Shown: positions 26,235 through 36,632, counted from the stretch's first letter. The stretch is DNA of 64,000 bases from Gracilibacillus dipsosauri (GCF_003176895.1 NZ_QGTD01000018.1:135192-199191); one strand, 5' to 3'. Made by a program: numbers and translations. Notes: generated from the sequence alone by a model not told the origin.

Positions 26235-26282
26235 CAATTAAAAAAGTCAAAACGGATGTACCTTGCTACAGGAGGGGAAAGT

Positions 26283-29186
26283 GTGAAGAAAATAAAAAAG
26301 AATAAGATAAAAATTCTATCTTTCGTAGCAATTTTACTTTTCTTATTGTGGGCATTGAAGCCTTCTGATTCACCAGCTTCTAATCAAGTAAAGGCTGTGG
26401 ATGATTTTGAAGCAATTACGAATAAGACTAATGAAAATAGTTATGATTCTTACTTGAAGAAGTACATTTCTGAAGCCAAACCTGAAAAAACAATAAAGAT
26501 TGAGGGAGAAAATTTTATTTACGCAAGTAATGATAAGTTTTTAATCGAAGAGAATTTCGAGGGACTTAATGGTAAAGCGGTTTTGACACCAGAAGAAGGC
26601 ATGATAAAATGGGAAATTCCAATAGATGAAACGGGACTATATAATGTAAGGATTCACTATTATCCAATGGAAGGAAAGAGTTCTGCCATTGAAAGAGAGC
26701 TTGCTATAAATGATCAAGTGCCTTTTGAAGGGGCAGATTTATTGTTATTTCATCGAATATGGGATAACAGATTCGATAAAATCCAAGTAGATGATAGGGG
26801 AAATGAATTACGACCTCGTCAGGTGGAAAAACCGGAATGGATTACACGGCCATTTATAGATAGTGAGGGTTATTATGAAGAGCCTTATAAATTCTATTTT
26901 CATCAAGGTGTTCAAGAGATCTCCTTGACATCTCTACGTGAACCAATGGCTATTGACTATATTGAATTATATCAAGATAAACCATCAAAGAATTATGAAC
27001 AAGTAGTGGACGAATATAAAACAAAAGAATTAGAGCCTACTAAAGGTCAATCCATTGTTATACAAGCAGAGGATGCTGTACGAAAATCATCACCTACGTT
27101 GTATCCTTTATCCGACCGATCAAGCCCAACGGTAGAACCATATCATGTTTCAAAATTAAGAATGAATACAATTGGCGGATTGAATTGGAAAATGCCTGGC
27201 CAATGGATGGAATGGGAATTTGATGTAGAAGAAGATGGGTTGTATCAGATTGCATTAAAGCGTAAACAAGATCAACTTCAAGGCGTATATGCAACTAGAA
27301 GCCTAACCATTGATGGGGAAACACCTTTTAAAGAAGTAGAAAGAATTCGCTTTCATCATAATATGAACTGGCAGTTGGATCTGCTTGGAGAAGAGGAACC
27401 GTATTTATTTCATTTAACAAAAGGAACACATCGAATCCGTTTGATGGTTTCTTTAGGTGATATGGCGCCACTTCTACAAACCATTGAATCAAGTGTACTT
27501 GAATTAAATGAAATGTACCGAAAGATCTTAATGATTACCTCCAATACACCAGATCCATATCGTGATTATCAATTAGAAAAAAGGATTCCAGATATGATTG
27601 ATGTGTTTACGAAACAAAGTGAAATTATTAACAGTGTCGCTGATTATTTGGAAGAATCGACAGGTGAACGAAGTGATAAGGTGGCTATTCTCCATTCGCT
27701 GGTAAGGCAGCTTAATGACATGGTGGAAAAACCAGATACGATAGCAAGAAGATTAGATGATTTTAAAGTGAACGTTGGTGGGCTAGGTACCTGGATGCTA
27801 ACCGTTCGTGAGCAACCACTAACCCTTGATTATTTAGTTATATCTTCCCCAGATGTAGAGCTTCCAGAGGCAAGTGCGACAATAATGGAAACTGTTCAAC
27901 ATGAGACAGGTGCATTATTAGCTTCTTATACGGAAGATTATGACAGTATCGGTAATATTGCAGAAAGTGAACAGTCTATTACAGTTTGGATCACCACTGG
28001 ACGAGATCAAGCTCAAGTTCTGAAATCACTTATTGATGACATGTTTACCCCACAAACTAATATTTCTGTGAGATTAAGATTGGTGCCACCAAATATTCTC
28101 CTCCCAGCAACATTAGCAAAAGAAGGACCTGATGTTGCCATGCAAATTGGAGAAGAAGTACCAGTTAATTATGCGATGAGAAACGCAGCTGCAGATTTAT
28201 CCCAGTTCGATGATTTTGAAAAAGTGGTAGGTCGCTTTAGGGAAAGTGGACTAACACCATATCAATTTGATGGTGGGGTATATGCATTGCCGGAACAACA
28301 AATTTTCCCAATGCTTTTTTATAGAAAAGATATTTTGAATGAACTTGGATTAACCCCACCTGAAACATGGGAGGATGTCTATAATATGATTTCTGTCCTA
28401 CAAAAGCATAATTTAGAATTCTTTTTACCAATCGATGATCCCCAAGCACAAGAGCAAACAAACATGGTACCGAATGCTACTTTTTCGATGTTGCTTTATC
28501 AAAATGGGGGACAGTTCTATGCGAACGATCAGAAGTCAAGTGCTTTAGACTCAGAGGTTTCGATGAAACAATTCAAAAAATGGACTCAGTTCTACACTAA
28601 TTACAAGTTCCCATTGATGGCAGATTTCCCTAATCGGTTCCGTGTTGGTGAAATGCCAATTGGGATTGCTGATTACACCACTTATAATATGTTAACAGTG
28701 CTTGCACCAGAAATAAAAGGCTTATGGGACTTTACCGTTGTTCCTGGCACTAAAGCGAACGATGACACCATTAACCATGAAGTTGCAAGCCACACGACAG
28801 CAGTAATGATGTTAGAAAACGCTTCTGATAAAAAGTCTTCGTGGGAGTTTATGAAGTGGTGGACAGATAAAGAAACTCAAATTGCCTTCGGACGGGAAAT
28901 GGAAGGATTAATGGGAGAAGCGGCACGTTATCCAACAGCAAATATAGAAGCTCTGAAGGAATTGCCATGGCCTGTGGATGACTATAATAACCTCGAAAGT
29001 CAGTGGAAGTGGGTTAGAGGTATCCCGCAAGTCCCAGGAGGATACTTTACAGGCCGTCATTTAGATAATGCGTTTAGAAAAGTGGTAAATGCAAATGAAA
29101 ATCCAAGGGAAGCTTTATCTGATTATATTTTGTATATGAATGATGAAATTGAAATGAAAAGAGATGAATTTAATTTACCGAATTAG
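26283..29186 (+). CDS. Membrane-anchored solute-binding protein fused to carbohydrate-binding-like domains
   Basis: A 967-aa protein. A basic N-terminus and one membrane helix (about 10-25) have no lipobox. Two beta-sandwich modules resembling CBM6/35-type folds follow (about 70-245, with IEGENFIYAS; about 255-410, with IQAEDAV and MEWEFDVEEDGLYQIALKRK), then a helical linker. A complete family-1 binding domain runs from about 560 to the end (ALPEQQIFPMLFYRKDILNELGLTPPETW). The GTG at 26283 is chosen for the AGGAGGGGAAA before it; an ATG 27 bases upstream lies across that site. Fusion of a binding protein with such modules is unusual and suggests capture of polymer-bound sugars. It precedes the permeases by 15 bp. 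Confidence 0.75.
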   Translation: MKKIKKNKIKILSFVAILLFLLWALKPSDSPASNQVKAVDDFEAITNKTNENSYDSYLKKYISEAKPEKTIKIEGENFIYASNDKFLIEENFEGLNGKAVLTPEEGMIKWEIPIDETGLYNVRIHYYPMEGKSSAIERELAINDQVPFEGADLLLFHRIWDNRFDKIQVDDRGNELRPRQVEKPEWITRPFIDSEGYYEEPYKFYFHQGVQEISLTSLREPMAIDYIELYQDKPSKNYEQVVDEYKTKELEPTKGQSIVIQAEDAVRKSSPTLYPLSDRSSPTVEPYHVSKLRMNTIGGLNWKMPGQWMEWEFDVEEDGLYQIALKRKQDQLQGVYATRSLTIDGETPFKEVERIRFHHNMNWQLDLLGEEEPYLFHLTKGTHRIRLMVSLGDMAPLLQTIESSVLELNEMYRKILMITSNTPDPYRDYQLEKRIPDMIDVFTKQSEIINSVADYLEESTGERSDKVAILHSLVRQLNDMVEKPDTIARRLDDFKVNVGGLGTWMLTVREQPLTLDYLVISSPDVELPEASATIMETVQHETGALLASYTEDYDSIGNIAESEQSITVWITTGRDQAQVLKSLIDDMFTPQTNISVRLRLVPPNILLPATLAKEGPDVAMQIGEEVPVNYAMRNAAADLSQFDDFEKVVGRFRESGLTPYQFDGGVYALPEQQIFPMLFYRKDILNELGLTPPETWEDVYNMISVLQKHNLEFFLPIDDPQAQEQTNMVPNATFSMLLYQNGGQFYANDQKSSALDSEVSMKQFKKWTQFYTNYKFPLMADFPNRFRVGEMPIGIADYTTYNMLTVLAPEIKGLWDFTVVPGTKANDDTINHEVASHTTAVMMLENASDKKSSWEFMKWWTDKETQIAFGREMEGLMGEAARYPTANIEALKELPWPVDDYNNLESQWKWVRGIPQVPGGYFTGRHLDNAFRKVVNANENPREALSDYILYMNDEIEMKRDEFNLPN

Positions 29187-29201
29187 GAAGGGAGGAAGGA
29201 A

Positions 29202-30158
29202 ATGCAATCGAAAATTATCGAGCAATCATTAGAAGAATCTCGCTATCCGAAAAAGAAATCTCGTATAGCAAACTTAATGAAAGAAATAAGTAAAAACAAG
29301 CATTACTATGTTTTAATGGCACCATATTTAACTATTTTTCTTCTGTTTACAGTTATCCCTGTAATCATCTCTTTTGGACTTAGCTTTACGTATTTTAACA
29401 TGCTAGAGTTTCCTAGATTTATCGGATGGTCTAACTATACACGGTTGTTCTTAAACGATGATATTTTCAGTATTGCTTTAAAAAATACGTTTATGTTTGC
29501 TATTATAACAGGCCCGATTAGTTATATAGCCTGCTTTATATTTGCGTGGATTATTAATGAGTTATCTCCCAAAATTCGTGCATTTATGACTGTCGTATTC
29601 TATGCGCCATCTATTTCAGGAAATGTATTCTTTATATGGCTCATTATATTTTCAGGTGACAGTTATGGTTATCTTAATGGATTTCTTATGAATTTAGGGA
29701 TTATTCTGGAGCCCATTCAATGGTTAAAGGATGAACAATACATCTTAGCAGTAGTTATTATTGTTCAATTATGGCTTAGCTTAGGTACTGGTTTCCTTGC
29801 ATTTATTGCAGGTCTTCAAACAATTGATCGCTCATTAATAGAAGCAGGAGCAATTGATGGCATCAAAAACAGGTGGCAAGAGCTTTGGTTTATTACACTT
29901 CCATCTATGCGTCCGATGCTTATGTTTGGTGCTGTCATGCAAATTACTCAGTCATTTGCTGTTGCGGAAATTTCTATTGCTTTAGCTGGCTTTCCAAGTG
30001 TCAATTATGCTGCACATACTGTAGTGACTCATTTGATCGATTATGGAACGATTCGATTTGAAATGGGTTATGCATCCGCAATTGCAACCGTACTATTTAC
30101 CATCATGGTTGGTACAAATATAATTGTGCAGAAATTACTTAAAAAGGTAGGTGCATAG
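29202..30158 (+). CDS. Sugar ABC transporter permease, pair A, first subunit
   Basis: A 318-aa MalF-type permease with six main helices; the EAA loop is SLIEAGAIDGIKNRWQELW. GGGAGGAAGG precedes ATG 29202. It is followed after 2 bp by its partner at 30161. A long hydrophilic N-terminus (about 35 residues) precedes the first helix. It uses an ATPase encoded elsewhere. Confidence 0.9.
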   Translation: MQSKIIEQSLEESRYPKKKSRIANLMKEISKNKHYYVLMAPYLTIFLLFTVIPVIISFGLSFTYFNMLEFPRFIGWSNYTRLFLNDDIFSIALKNTFMFAIITGPISYIACFIFAWIINELSPKIRAFMTVVFYAPSISGNVFFIWLIIFSGDSYGYLNGFLMNLGIILEPIQWLKDEQYILAVVIIVQLWLSLGTGFLAFIAGLQTIDRSLIEAGAIDGIKNRWQELWFITLPSMRPMLMFGAVMQITQSFAVAEISIALAGFPSVNYAAHTVVTHLIDYGTIRFEMGYASAIATVLFTIMVGTNIIVQKLLKKVGA

Positions 30159-30160
30159 CA

Positions 30161-31036
30161 TTGTCTGTAACAACATTGAGAATTTTTCGAGCTAATAAGA
30201 AATTAAATCGATCATTTATCGTTACTTTTATCATGTTTGCCTTATTAGCTTTATTTGGTGCATTTATGGCATTGCCATTGGTGTATGCGATAAACAATGC
30301 CTTTAAACCATTAGATGAATTATTTATTTTTCCGCCGAGATTTTTTGTCCGAAATCCAACTCTTGATAATTTCTTTGACCTCGTTTCATTAATGGGGAAT
30401 TCGTGGGTCCCATTGTCTCGTTATATCACGAACACATTACTAATTACCATCATCGGAACTGCAGGACATATCTTATTGGCATCTGCAGCTGCATATCCAC
30501 TAGCAAAATACCGATTCATCGGATCTAAAACCATCTTCTCTATCGTTGTATTATCCTTGATGTTTTCACCACATGTCACTGCGATTCCAAACTATATGGT
30601 GATGTCTTGGCTAGGGTGGATCAATACGCAAGCTTCGATTATCGTACCTTCCTTGGCATTTCCTTTAGGTTTATTTCTAATGAAACAATTTATGGAGCAG
30701 ATTCCGAATCCATTATTAGAAGCAGCGAAGATAGATGGGGCAAGTGAGTATCGGATTTTCTGGAGCATTGTAATGCCGAATGTGAAGCCAGCGTGGTTAA
30801 CCTTGATGATATTACAATTTCCTATGTTATGGGGAACAGATGGTGGTAACTTCATTTATAGTGAAAATCTGAAAACCCTTCATTATGCATTAGGACAAAT
30901 TATACAGGGTGGGATAGCAAGAGCTGGAGTGGGTGCAGCTGTTGCTTTATTCCTAATGATTGTGCCAATAACCCTATTCATTTTTTCACAGAGTAGTGTC
31001 ATGCAAACAATGGCGAATTCAGGAATTAAAGATTAG
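30161..31036 (+). CDS. Sugar ABC transporter permease, pair A, second subunit
   Basis: A 291-aa MalG-type permease with six helices and the EAA loop PLLEAAKIDGASEYRIFWSIVMP. TTG start at 30161 with AGGTAGGTG 7 nt upstream, the ribosome site lying inside the end of the preceding gene, so the two are translationally coupled. Confidence 0.9.
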   Translation: MSVTTLRIFRANKKLNRSFIVTFIMFALLALFGAFMALPLVYAINNAFKPLDELFIFPPRFFVRNPTLDNFFDLVSLMGNSWVPLSRYITNTLLITIIGTAGHILLASAAAYPLAKYRFIGSKTIFSIVVLSLMFSPHVTAIPNYMVMSWLGWINTQASIIVPSLAFPLGLFLMKQFMEQIPNPLLEAAKIDGASEYRIFWSIVMPNVKPAWLTLMILQFPMLWGTDGGNFIYSENLKTLHYALGQIIQGGIARAGVGAAVALFLMIVPITLFIFSQSSVMQTMANSGIKD

Positions 31037-31055
31037 GAAAGGAGCTGAAAAGATT

Positions 31056-32516
31056 TTGGGTAAGACGGAGAGATCGTTTAAATTACTTGTCGCTTCCATC
31101 GTGATTTTTACTGGTATAAGTATGGGAGCTTTCCACGTTCAGGCAAATGGGCAAGCACCTTCCTATAATTATTCCTATTGGGGTGATTCGATTTCAGCTC
31201 CTGATGCATATAAACCTACGACACTAGTAAATGGGGAAGACTTAGGGATTGGCCCTTTTATAGAACCTAGTGATATACACGTCACTGAAGATCAGATGAT
31301 CTATGTAGTAGATTCAGGTAACAATCGAGTAGTTATGCTGAACCATCGATTCCAGTTAATCGATACGGTTGCTTCTTTTGATAATAATGGGAAAAAGGAT
31401 CAGTTATCTAATCCACAGGGTATTTTTGTTACAAAAGAAAAGCAAATTTTTATCGCAGATACGGGAAATAATCGAATTGTTCAATTGGATCAGAATTATC
31501 AACTAGTAACAATTATTGAACAACCAAGCTCGGATCTATTAAAGGATGATTTTGTGTTCCAGCCATTAAGGGTGGTTGTCGATAATGCTGGAAGAGTTTA
31601 TACAATGGCAGAAGGTGTATTTGATGGATTTATGGAGTTCAATGTGAACGGGGAGTTTAATACCTTTATCGGAGCAAATCGTGTCCAAGTAGATCCTATT
31701 GAATTGTTATGGAAGCGATTATCGACACAAGCTCAACGTAGTCAAATGGTGATGTTTATTCCAACAGAATTTACCAATCTAGATATAAATGAAGAAGGCT
31801 TTATTTATGCAACAAATGGAGATAACAGTAGTGATAAAATCAAAAAATTAAATGCAAGAGGGACGGATATTCTGAGAAGAGAGGGTTATTTTGATCCGAT
31901 CGGAGATATTCGTTATCCGATAGATATTGGTCCATCTAGATTAATTGATATCGATGTATCAGACAGTGAAATGTATTCCGTTCTTGATAGTAAACGTGGT
32001 CGAATTTTTACTTACAATAATGATGGTCATTTAATGTATGTTTTTGGCGGAATAGGAAATAGACGTGGATTGTTTCATACGCCTGTAGCTATTGAAAGAG
32101 TTAGCGAGCAATTTTTAGTATTAGACAAAGCTCTAGGTGAAATTACGGTTTTTAAGGCAACAAATTATGGACATATGATTAATCAAGCGGTTCGTAGTTA
32201 CTATGAAGGTGATGAGGAGTCAGCATATCATTTTTTTAAAGAAGTAATTGAGATGAATGCTAATTTAGAGTTTGCTTATGCAGGTATTGGAAAAGCATTG
32301 CTAAGACAAGGTGACTACAAAGGGGCAATGGAAAATTTTAAAAAAAGCTTAGATCAAAAAAATTATTCGAAAGCGTTTCTGCTGTATCGTAAAGAAGTGT
32401 TAAAGGATTATTTTCCAACCATTTTAACAACGATATTGGTAGCTGTAATCGGATTGTTTGTATGGAGGTTTTATAGAAAATTAATAAAGAGAAGGAAGGA
32501 GATAACTATTGAATAA
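31056..32516 (+). CDS. NHL-repeat/TPR protein with N- and C-terminal membrane segments
   Basis: A 486-aa protein. A signal or anchor helix (about 8-30, LLVASIVIFTGISMGAF) is followed by a beta-propeller of NHL-type repeats (IYVVDSGNNRVVMLN, IFIADTGNNRIVQLD), a TPR-like segment (about 390-450, YAGIGKALLRQGDYKGAMENFKKSL) and a C-terminal helix with a KLIKRRK tail. The TTG at 31056 has AAAGGAG upstream; an earlier ATG lies within the permease gene. It overlaps the next gene by 8 bp. Neither enzymatic nor transport function is evident; an extracytoplasmic scaffold or sensor is my inference. Confidence 0.7.
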   Translation: MGKTERSFKLLVASIVIFTGISMGAFHVQANGQAPSYNYSYWGDSISAPDAYKPTTLVNGEDLGIGPFIEPSDIHVTEDQMIYVVDSGNNRVVMLNHRFQLIDTVASFDNNGKKDQLSNPQGIFVTKEKQIFIADTGNNRIVQLDQNYQLVTIIEQPSSDLLKDDFVFQPLRVVVDNAGRVYTMAEGVFDGFMEFNVNGEFNTFIGANRVQVDPIELLWKRLSTQAQRSQMVMFIPTEFTNLDINEEGFIYATNGDNSSDKIKKLNARGTDILRREGYFDPIGDIRYPIDIGPSRLIDIDVSDSEMYSVLDSKRGRIFTYNNDGHLMYVFGGIGNRRGLFHTPVAIERVSEQFLVLDKALGEITVFKATNYGHMINQAVRSYYEGDEESAYHFFKEVIEMNANLEFAYAGIGKALLRQGDYKGAMENFKKSLDQKNYSKAFLLYRKEVLKDYFPTILTTILVAVIGLFVWRFYRKLIKRRKEITIE

Positions 32517-33135
32517 GGAGATAATGAAATTCCCATTCTATTTAATTGTTCACCCATTTAATGGATACTGGGACTTGAAATATGAAATGAATAAACGAAT
32601 TAATTTAATTATTTCATTTCTCGTTATATTTTTAATGGTATTAACCAATATTTTGCGCACACAATACAGTGGCTTTTTAGTGAATATTTATAACCCAAAT
32701 CATATGAATAGCTTCCTAGAGATCTTATATGTCATCGTTCCATTGTTATTTTGGTGTATAGCTAATTGGTCACTTACGACATTAATGGATGGTGAAGGAA
32801 AATTTGTAGAGATTTTCACTTCCACTTGCTTTGCACTAATTCCATTAATTCTCTTAAATTTTCCTTGGATCTGGATCAGCAATTTAATTTCTATGGAAGA
32901 AACAGCTTTTTACTATTTCACCAATAGCTTTGCATTAATTTGGTTTCTCTTCTTGTTATTTATCGGGAATATGACCGTACATCAATTTACCCCATTGAAA
33001 TCGATAACCATCATGATACTTACTGTAATTGCTATGGGATTTATGGCATTTTTGTGTTTATTGTTTTTTAGTTTGATTCAACAAATCATTGCATTTATTT
33101 CCGCCATTTATCAAGAAATTGTCATTAGATATTGA
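32509..33135 (+). CDS. Yip1-family-like membrane protein
   Basis: A 208-aa, very hydrophobic protein with five predicted helices and the Yip1-like start LIVHPFNGYWDLKYEM. TTG start at 32509 with AAGGAAGGAG 7 nt upstream, overlapping the NHL/TPR gene. Such genes recur beside NHL and DUF5696 genes in sugar loci of Paenibacillus-like bacteria (recalled, not checked). Function unknown; assembly or support of the importer is possible. Confidence 0.65.
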   Translation: MNKEIMKFPFYLIVHPFNGYWDLKYEMNKRINLIISFLVIFLMVLTNILRTQYSGFLVNIYNPNHMNSFLEILYVIVPLLFWCIANWSLTTLMDGEGKFVEIFTSTCFALIPLILLNFPWIWISNLISMEETAFYYFTNSFALIWFLFLLFIGNMTVHQFTPLKSITIMILTVIAMGFMAFLCLLFFSLIQQIIAFISAIYQEIVIRY

Positions 33136-33151
33136 GAAAGGAGGGGGAAGA

Positions 33152-35707
33152 GTGAACAAATTAATTCCATTGCTAGCTACCATAGCCTTTACCTTGTTTC
33201 TATTAATAGGCTGCTCTACTTCGGCATCAAAGGAACAAAAGGGAAGTGAAGCAGAGAGTATTGAACCATTCGAACAAGGGCAGGTATTTCCGTCTAAATT
33301 TACAGATGAGAAAGTCGCAGGGATGAAAGGTGTTATAGAAAATGAGAATTTACAGTTATTTATAGATGATAAGAATGGTAATATAGCTATTCATCATAAA
33401 AAGACAGGAAAGGTTTGGTACAGTAATCCGCCTGAAAGAGCGAATGATGCAATTGCGACGGGCGTAAATAAATCCTTACTATCAGCACAGATGCAAATAG
33501 ATTTTTATAACAGATTTAATCAGCTTAATTCTGTGAATACATTTTCAGATAGTGTAGCTAATGAACAGATAAGAGTAGAAGAAGTGAATGATGGAATTCG
33601 AGTCACTTATCGTTTTGGAAAAACCGAAAAATCTGTAGAGGATTTACCATTAATGCTTAGTAAGGATAGGTATGAAGAATTAAATAATAAATTAGACAAG
33701 AATGGGCAACGATCGTTAATGATTGCTTATAAAGAGAACAAGGAGACGAATGTCTATGAACGAAATGATAGTGCATTAAACGGTATGCAATTGGAAAAGG
33801 CATTACAAGCGTTTGAAGATGCTGGTTATACAGAGGAGCATCTACAGGAGGATATGGCCGAATTAAATTTTACTCAGGAAAATGCATCTTCGAGTGTCTT
33901 TGAAGCAGCAATAGAATATACACTTGAAGAGAACAGTTTAGTAGTGAATGTGCCGATAGAGAGAATTCATTATCCAGAGAATTATCCAATTAACAGGATT
34001 TCCTTATTGAATTTTTTTGGTGCTGCGGGAACCGAAGATGAAGGTTCGTTATTGGTGCCAGATGGGTCTGGTGCGCTAATTCATTTTAACAATGGGAAAA
34101 CAGAGTATCCTTCTTATCAACAGCCAGTTTACGGAGAGGATTTAGCACTGAATGTTCGAGAAAACCAATCGATGGAACAAGAGGTGAGGTTACCGGTATT
34201 CGGTATTTTGTATGATACAAGTGCTGTACTAGGAATCATTGAAAGAGGGGCACCTGTAGCAAATATTCATGCAGATATAAGTGGAAGACTAAATAGTTAT
34301 AATTATATTTATCCAAGTTTTTCCGTTATCAATAAGGATGAAGTGACACTCCAAGCGAATGAACAAGAACGCACCTTACCAAAATTTCAGGAAAAACCAA
34401 TGAAAACAGATTATACAGTTAGATATATATTTTTAAATGGAGATAAAGCAACTTATAGTGGAATGGCAAAGTCTTATCAAGAATATTTGGCAAGGCGAGA
34501 TGGATTGCCTCAGTTTAAGAGTAAAAACAATAAAAAAGATGTACCTTTCTTTTTAGATCTTGTAGGGGCAATTAATAAACAAAAGCATTTTGTAGGTATC
34601 CCTTATCATGCACTTGAATCATTGACAAGCTTTGAAGAAGCAAAAGTAATCTTAGCTAAGTTAAAGTCAAAAAATATCAATCATATTCAATTAAAGTATT
34701 CAGGATGGTTTAATGGTGGCGTTAATCACAAGGTACCTACGAAAATAAAGGTAGATGATGTAATAGGTGGTAGTAAAGGATTGAAACGATTGATGGAGTA
34801 TACAAACGAGAATGATATTCCTTTGTTCCCAGATGTCGCGCTTCTATCGATATATAATGGTGGTGGTTTCGATGCGGAATCTGAAGCCTCAAGAACTTTA
34901 AAAGGTGTGTCAGCAGCAGTCTATCCCATTGATATAACACTTAATCGTAGAGACAGAGATAAGTCGCCTTCGTATGTTGTTTCACCTAAACAAATAGAAA
35001 AGTACACAGTAGATATGCTTCAAAATATAGAAGAAATCGGTTTGAGAGGCTTGTCTTTACGAGATTTAGCGGATCAATTAAATAGTGATTTTAGAAAGAA
35101 TAAACAAATTTATCGGAACGAATCGAAAGAAATGGTGAGTAAGGCATTTCAAGCAATACGAGCCCAGGAGCTTGATTTATTGGCGAACGGTGGAAATGCT
35201 TATACATTACCATATATAACAAGTCTGACCAATGCTCCAATGAGTAATAGTGGATACAAGCTAGAAGATGAAGAGATTCCATTTTACCAAATGGTTATCC
35301 GTGGGTTTATTAATTATACTGGGAATCCCTATAACCTTTCCGAGTTTACCGATACAAGGGAATATATTTTAAAAAGTATAGAGTACGGTTCAGGTGTCCA
35401 TTTTAAATGGGGTTATGCACCGAACCATGAGGTAAAGGATACGGAATTTGATTATTTATATTCTATTAATTATGCTGCATGGATGAAGGAAGCAGTAGAA
35501 ATTTACCAAGAAATAAATCAAGTGTTGAGCCAGGTAGTTAATGAACAAATACAAACACATGAAAAATTACAAGATGGAGTTTTCAAAACAGTATACGGAA
35601 ATGGTGTAGCTATTATCGTGAACTATAATCAGACAGAAGTAACGGTAGATGGGAAAAAAATTGAAGCAATGAATTATGTAACAGTAACTGGGGGTGATGA
35701 GAAATGA
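33152..35707 (+). CDS. DUF5696 lipoprotein, possible TIM-barrel glycoside hydrolase
   Basis: An 851-aa lipoprotein (LLIGCSTS lipobox). Residues about 50-470 are beta-rich (IDDKNGNIAIHHKKTGKVWYSN). Residues about 470-760 read like a TIM barrel: VPFFLDLVGAI, then INHIQLKYSGWFNGG, then IPLFPDVALLSIYN, the strand-end acidic and aromatic pattern seen in glycosidases. A small beta domain ends the protein. The GTG at 33152 lies 5-10 nt after AAGGAGGGGGAAG; an earlier ATG at 33089 is within the Yip1-like gene. It overlaps the next permease by 4 bp. I place it in DUF5696; enzymatic activity is a hypothesis. Confidence 0.7.
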   Translation: MNKLIPLLATIAFTLFLLIGCSTSASKEQKGSEAESIEPFEQGQVFPSKFTDEKVAGMKGVIENENLQLFIDDKNGNIAIHHKKTGKVWYSNPPERANDAIATGVNKSLLSAQMQIDFYNRFNQLNSVNTFSDSVANEQIRVEEVNDGIRVTYRFGKTEKSVEDLPLMLSKDRYEELNNKLDKNGQRSLMIAYKENKETNVYERNDSALNGMQLEKALQAFEDAGYTEEHLQEDMAELNFTQENASSSVFEAAIEYTLEENSLVVNVPIERIHYPENYPINRISLLNFFGAAGTEDEGSLLVPDGSGALIHFNNGKTEYPSYQQPVYGEDLALNVRENQSMEQEVRLPVFGILYDTSAVLGIIERGAPVANIHADISGRLNSYNYIYPSFSVINKDEVTLQANEQERTLPKFQEKPMKTDYTVRYIFLNGDKATYSGMAKSYQEYLARRDGLPQFKSKNNKKDVPFFLDLVGAINKQKHFVGIPYHALESLTSFEEAKVILAKLKSKNINHIQLKYSGWFNGGVNHKVPTKIKVDDVIGGSKGLKRLMEYTNENDIPLFPDVALLSIYNGGGFDAESEASRTLKGVSAAVYPIDITLNRRDRDKSPSYVVSPKQIEKYTVDMLQNIEEIGLRGLSLRDLADQLNSDFRKNKQIYRNESKEMVSKAFQAIRAQELDLLANGGNAYTLPYITSLTNAPMSNSGYKLEDEEIPFYQMVIRGFINYTGNPYNLSEFTDTREYILKSIEYGSGVHFKWGYAPNHEVKDTEFDYLYSINYAAWMKEAVEIYQEINQVLSQVVNEQIQTHEKLQDGVFKTVYGNGVAIIVNYNQTEVTVDGKKIEAMNYVTVTGGDEK

Positions 35708-36618
35708 AAGCGATGCAAAAACTAACAATAATGCCAAAGTCTTATGAAGGACAAAAGGCCTTTTGGGGTTTTCTATTTGTTCTACCCTGGTTACTTGGGT
35801 TTATCTTTTTCTTGTTAATTCCTTTACTTACTTCCTTACGATTTAGCTTTAGCAAGATACAAGCAAGCTCGGAAGGAATGAAAATTACCTTCATTGGTTT
35901 GAAAAATTATATCGAAGCCCTTACTGTAAACACAAATTTTAACAGGACACTAATAGAATCTATTATTAACATGGTTGTAAACATCCCATTAATCATTATA
36001 TTCAGTTTGTTTTTAGCGGTGCTATTAAACCAAAAGTTCCTTGGTAGATCGTTTGCGAGAGGTGTTTTCTTTCTCCCAGTTATTCTTGCCTCAGGTGTCA
36101 TTTTAAACTTGGAATCAACTAGCTTGGTGCAAGCCATTAATGAGCAAAATGCGAACTCAGGTGGCGTTACTAGCGGTTTTGGGGCATTTGAATTAGAGAG
36201 AATTATGCTTCGTTCTGGAGTAAATGAAACGATTGTAGCTTATCTTACAGGTGCAGTTGACAGAATTTATCAGATTGTGAGCCAGTCAGGTGTCCAAATA
36301 TTAATTTTTTTAGCCGGTATTCAAACTGTCCCTCCTGCACTCTATGAAGCTGCCAAGATGGAAGGCGCAACAGGCTATGAAGCATTTTGGAAAATCACTT
36401 TTCCACTGGTTACACCACTGATTTTAGTTAATATAATTTATACGATTATTGATTCTTTTTCGCGTAGCTCGATCACAGAATTGATCCTATCAACAGGGTT
36501 TGATAACAGTAATTTCGGATTAAGCTCAGCAATGGCTTGGCTCTATTTTGTTACGATAATGATCATTCTAATGGTAAGTACGTATGTTATATCTAAAAAA
36601 GTATTCTATCAGGAATAG
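35704..36618 (+). CDS. Sugar ABC transporter permease, pair B, first subunit
   Basis: A 304-aa MalF-type permease with the EAA loop ALYEAAKMEGATGYEAFWKITFP. Its start codon overlaps the DUF5696 stop (ATGA). An unusually long extracellular loop sits between helices 3 and 4 (about residues 137-190, including NSGGVTSGFGAFELE). It pairs with the next gene, giving a second permease pair in the same operon. Confidence 0.9.
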   Translation: MKAMQKLTIMPKSYEGQKAFWGFLFVLPWLLGFIFFLLIPLLTSLRFSFSKIQASSEGMKITFIGLKNYIEALTVNTNFNRTLIESIINMVVNIPLIIIFSLFLAVLLNQKFLGRSFARGVFFLPVILASGVILNLESTSLVQAINEQNANSGGVTSGFGAFELERIMLRSGVNETIVAYLTGAVDRIYQIVSQSGVQILIFLAGIQTVPPALYEAAKMEGATGYEAFWKITFPLVTPLILVNIIYTIIDSFSRSSITELILSTGFDNSNFGLSSAMAWLYFVTIMIILMVSTYVISKKVFYQE

Positions 36619-36632
36619 AGGGGGGAAGGATA

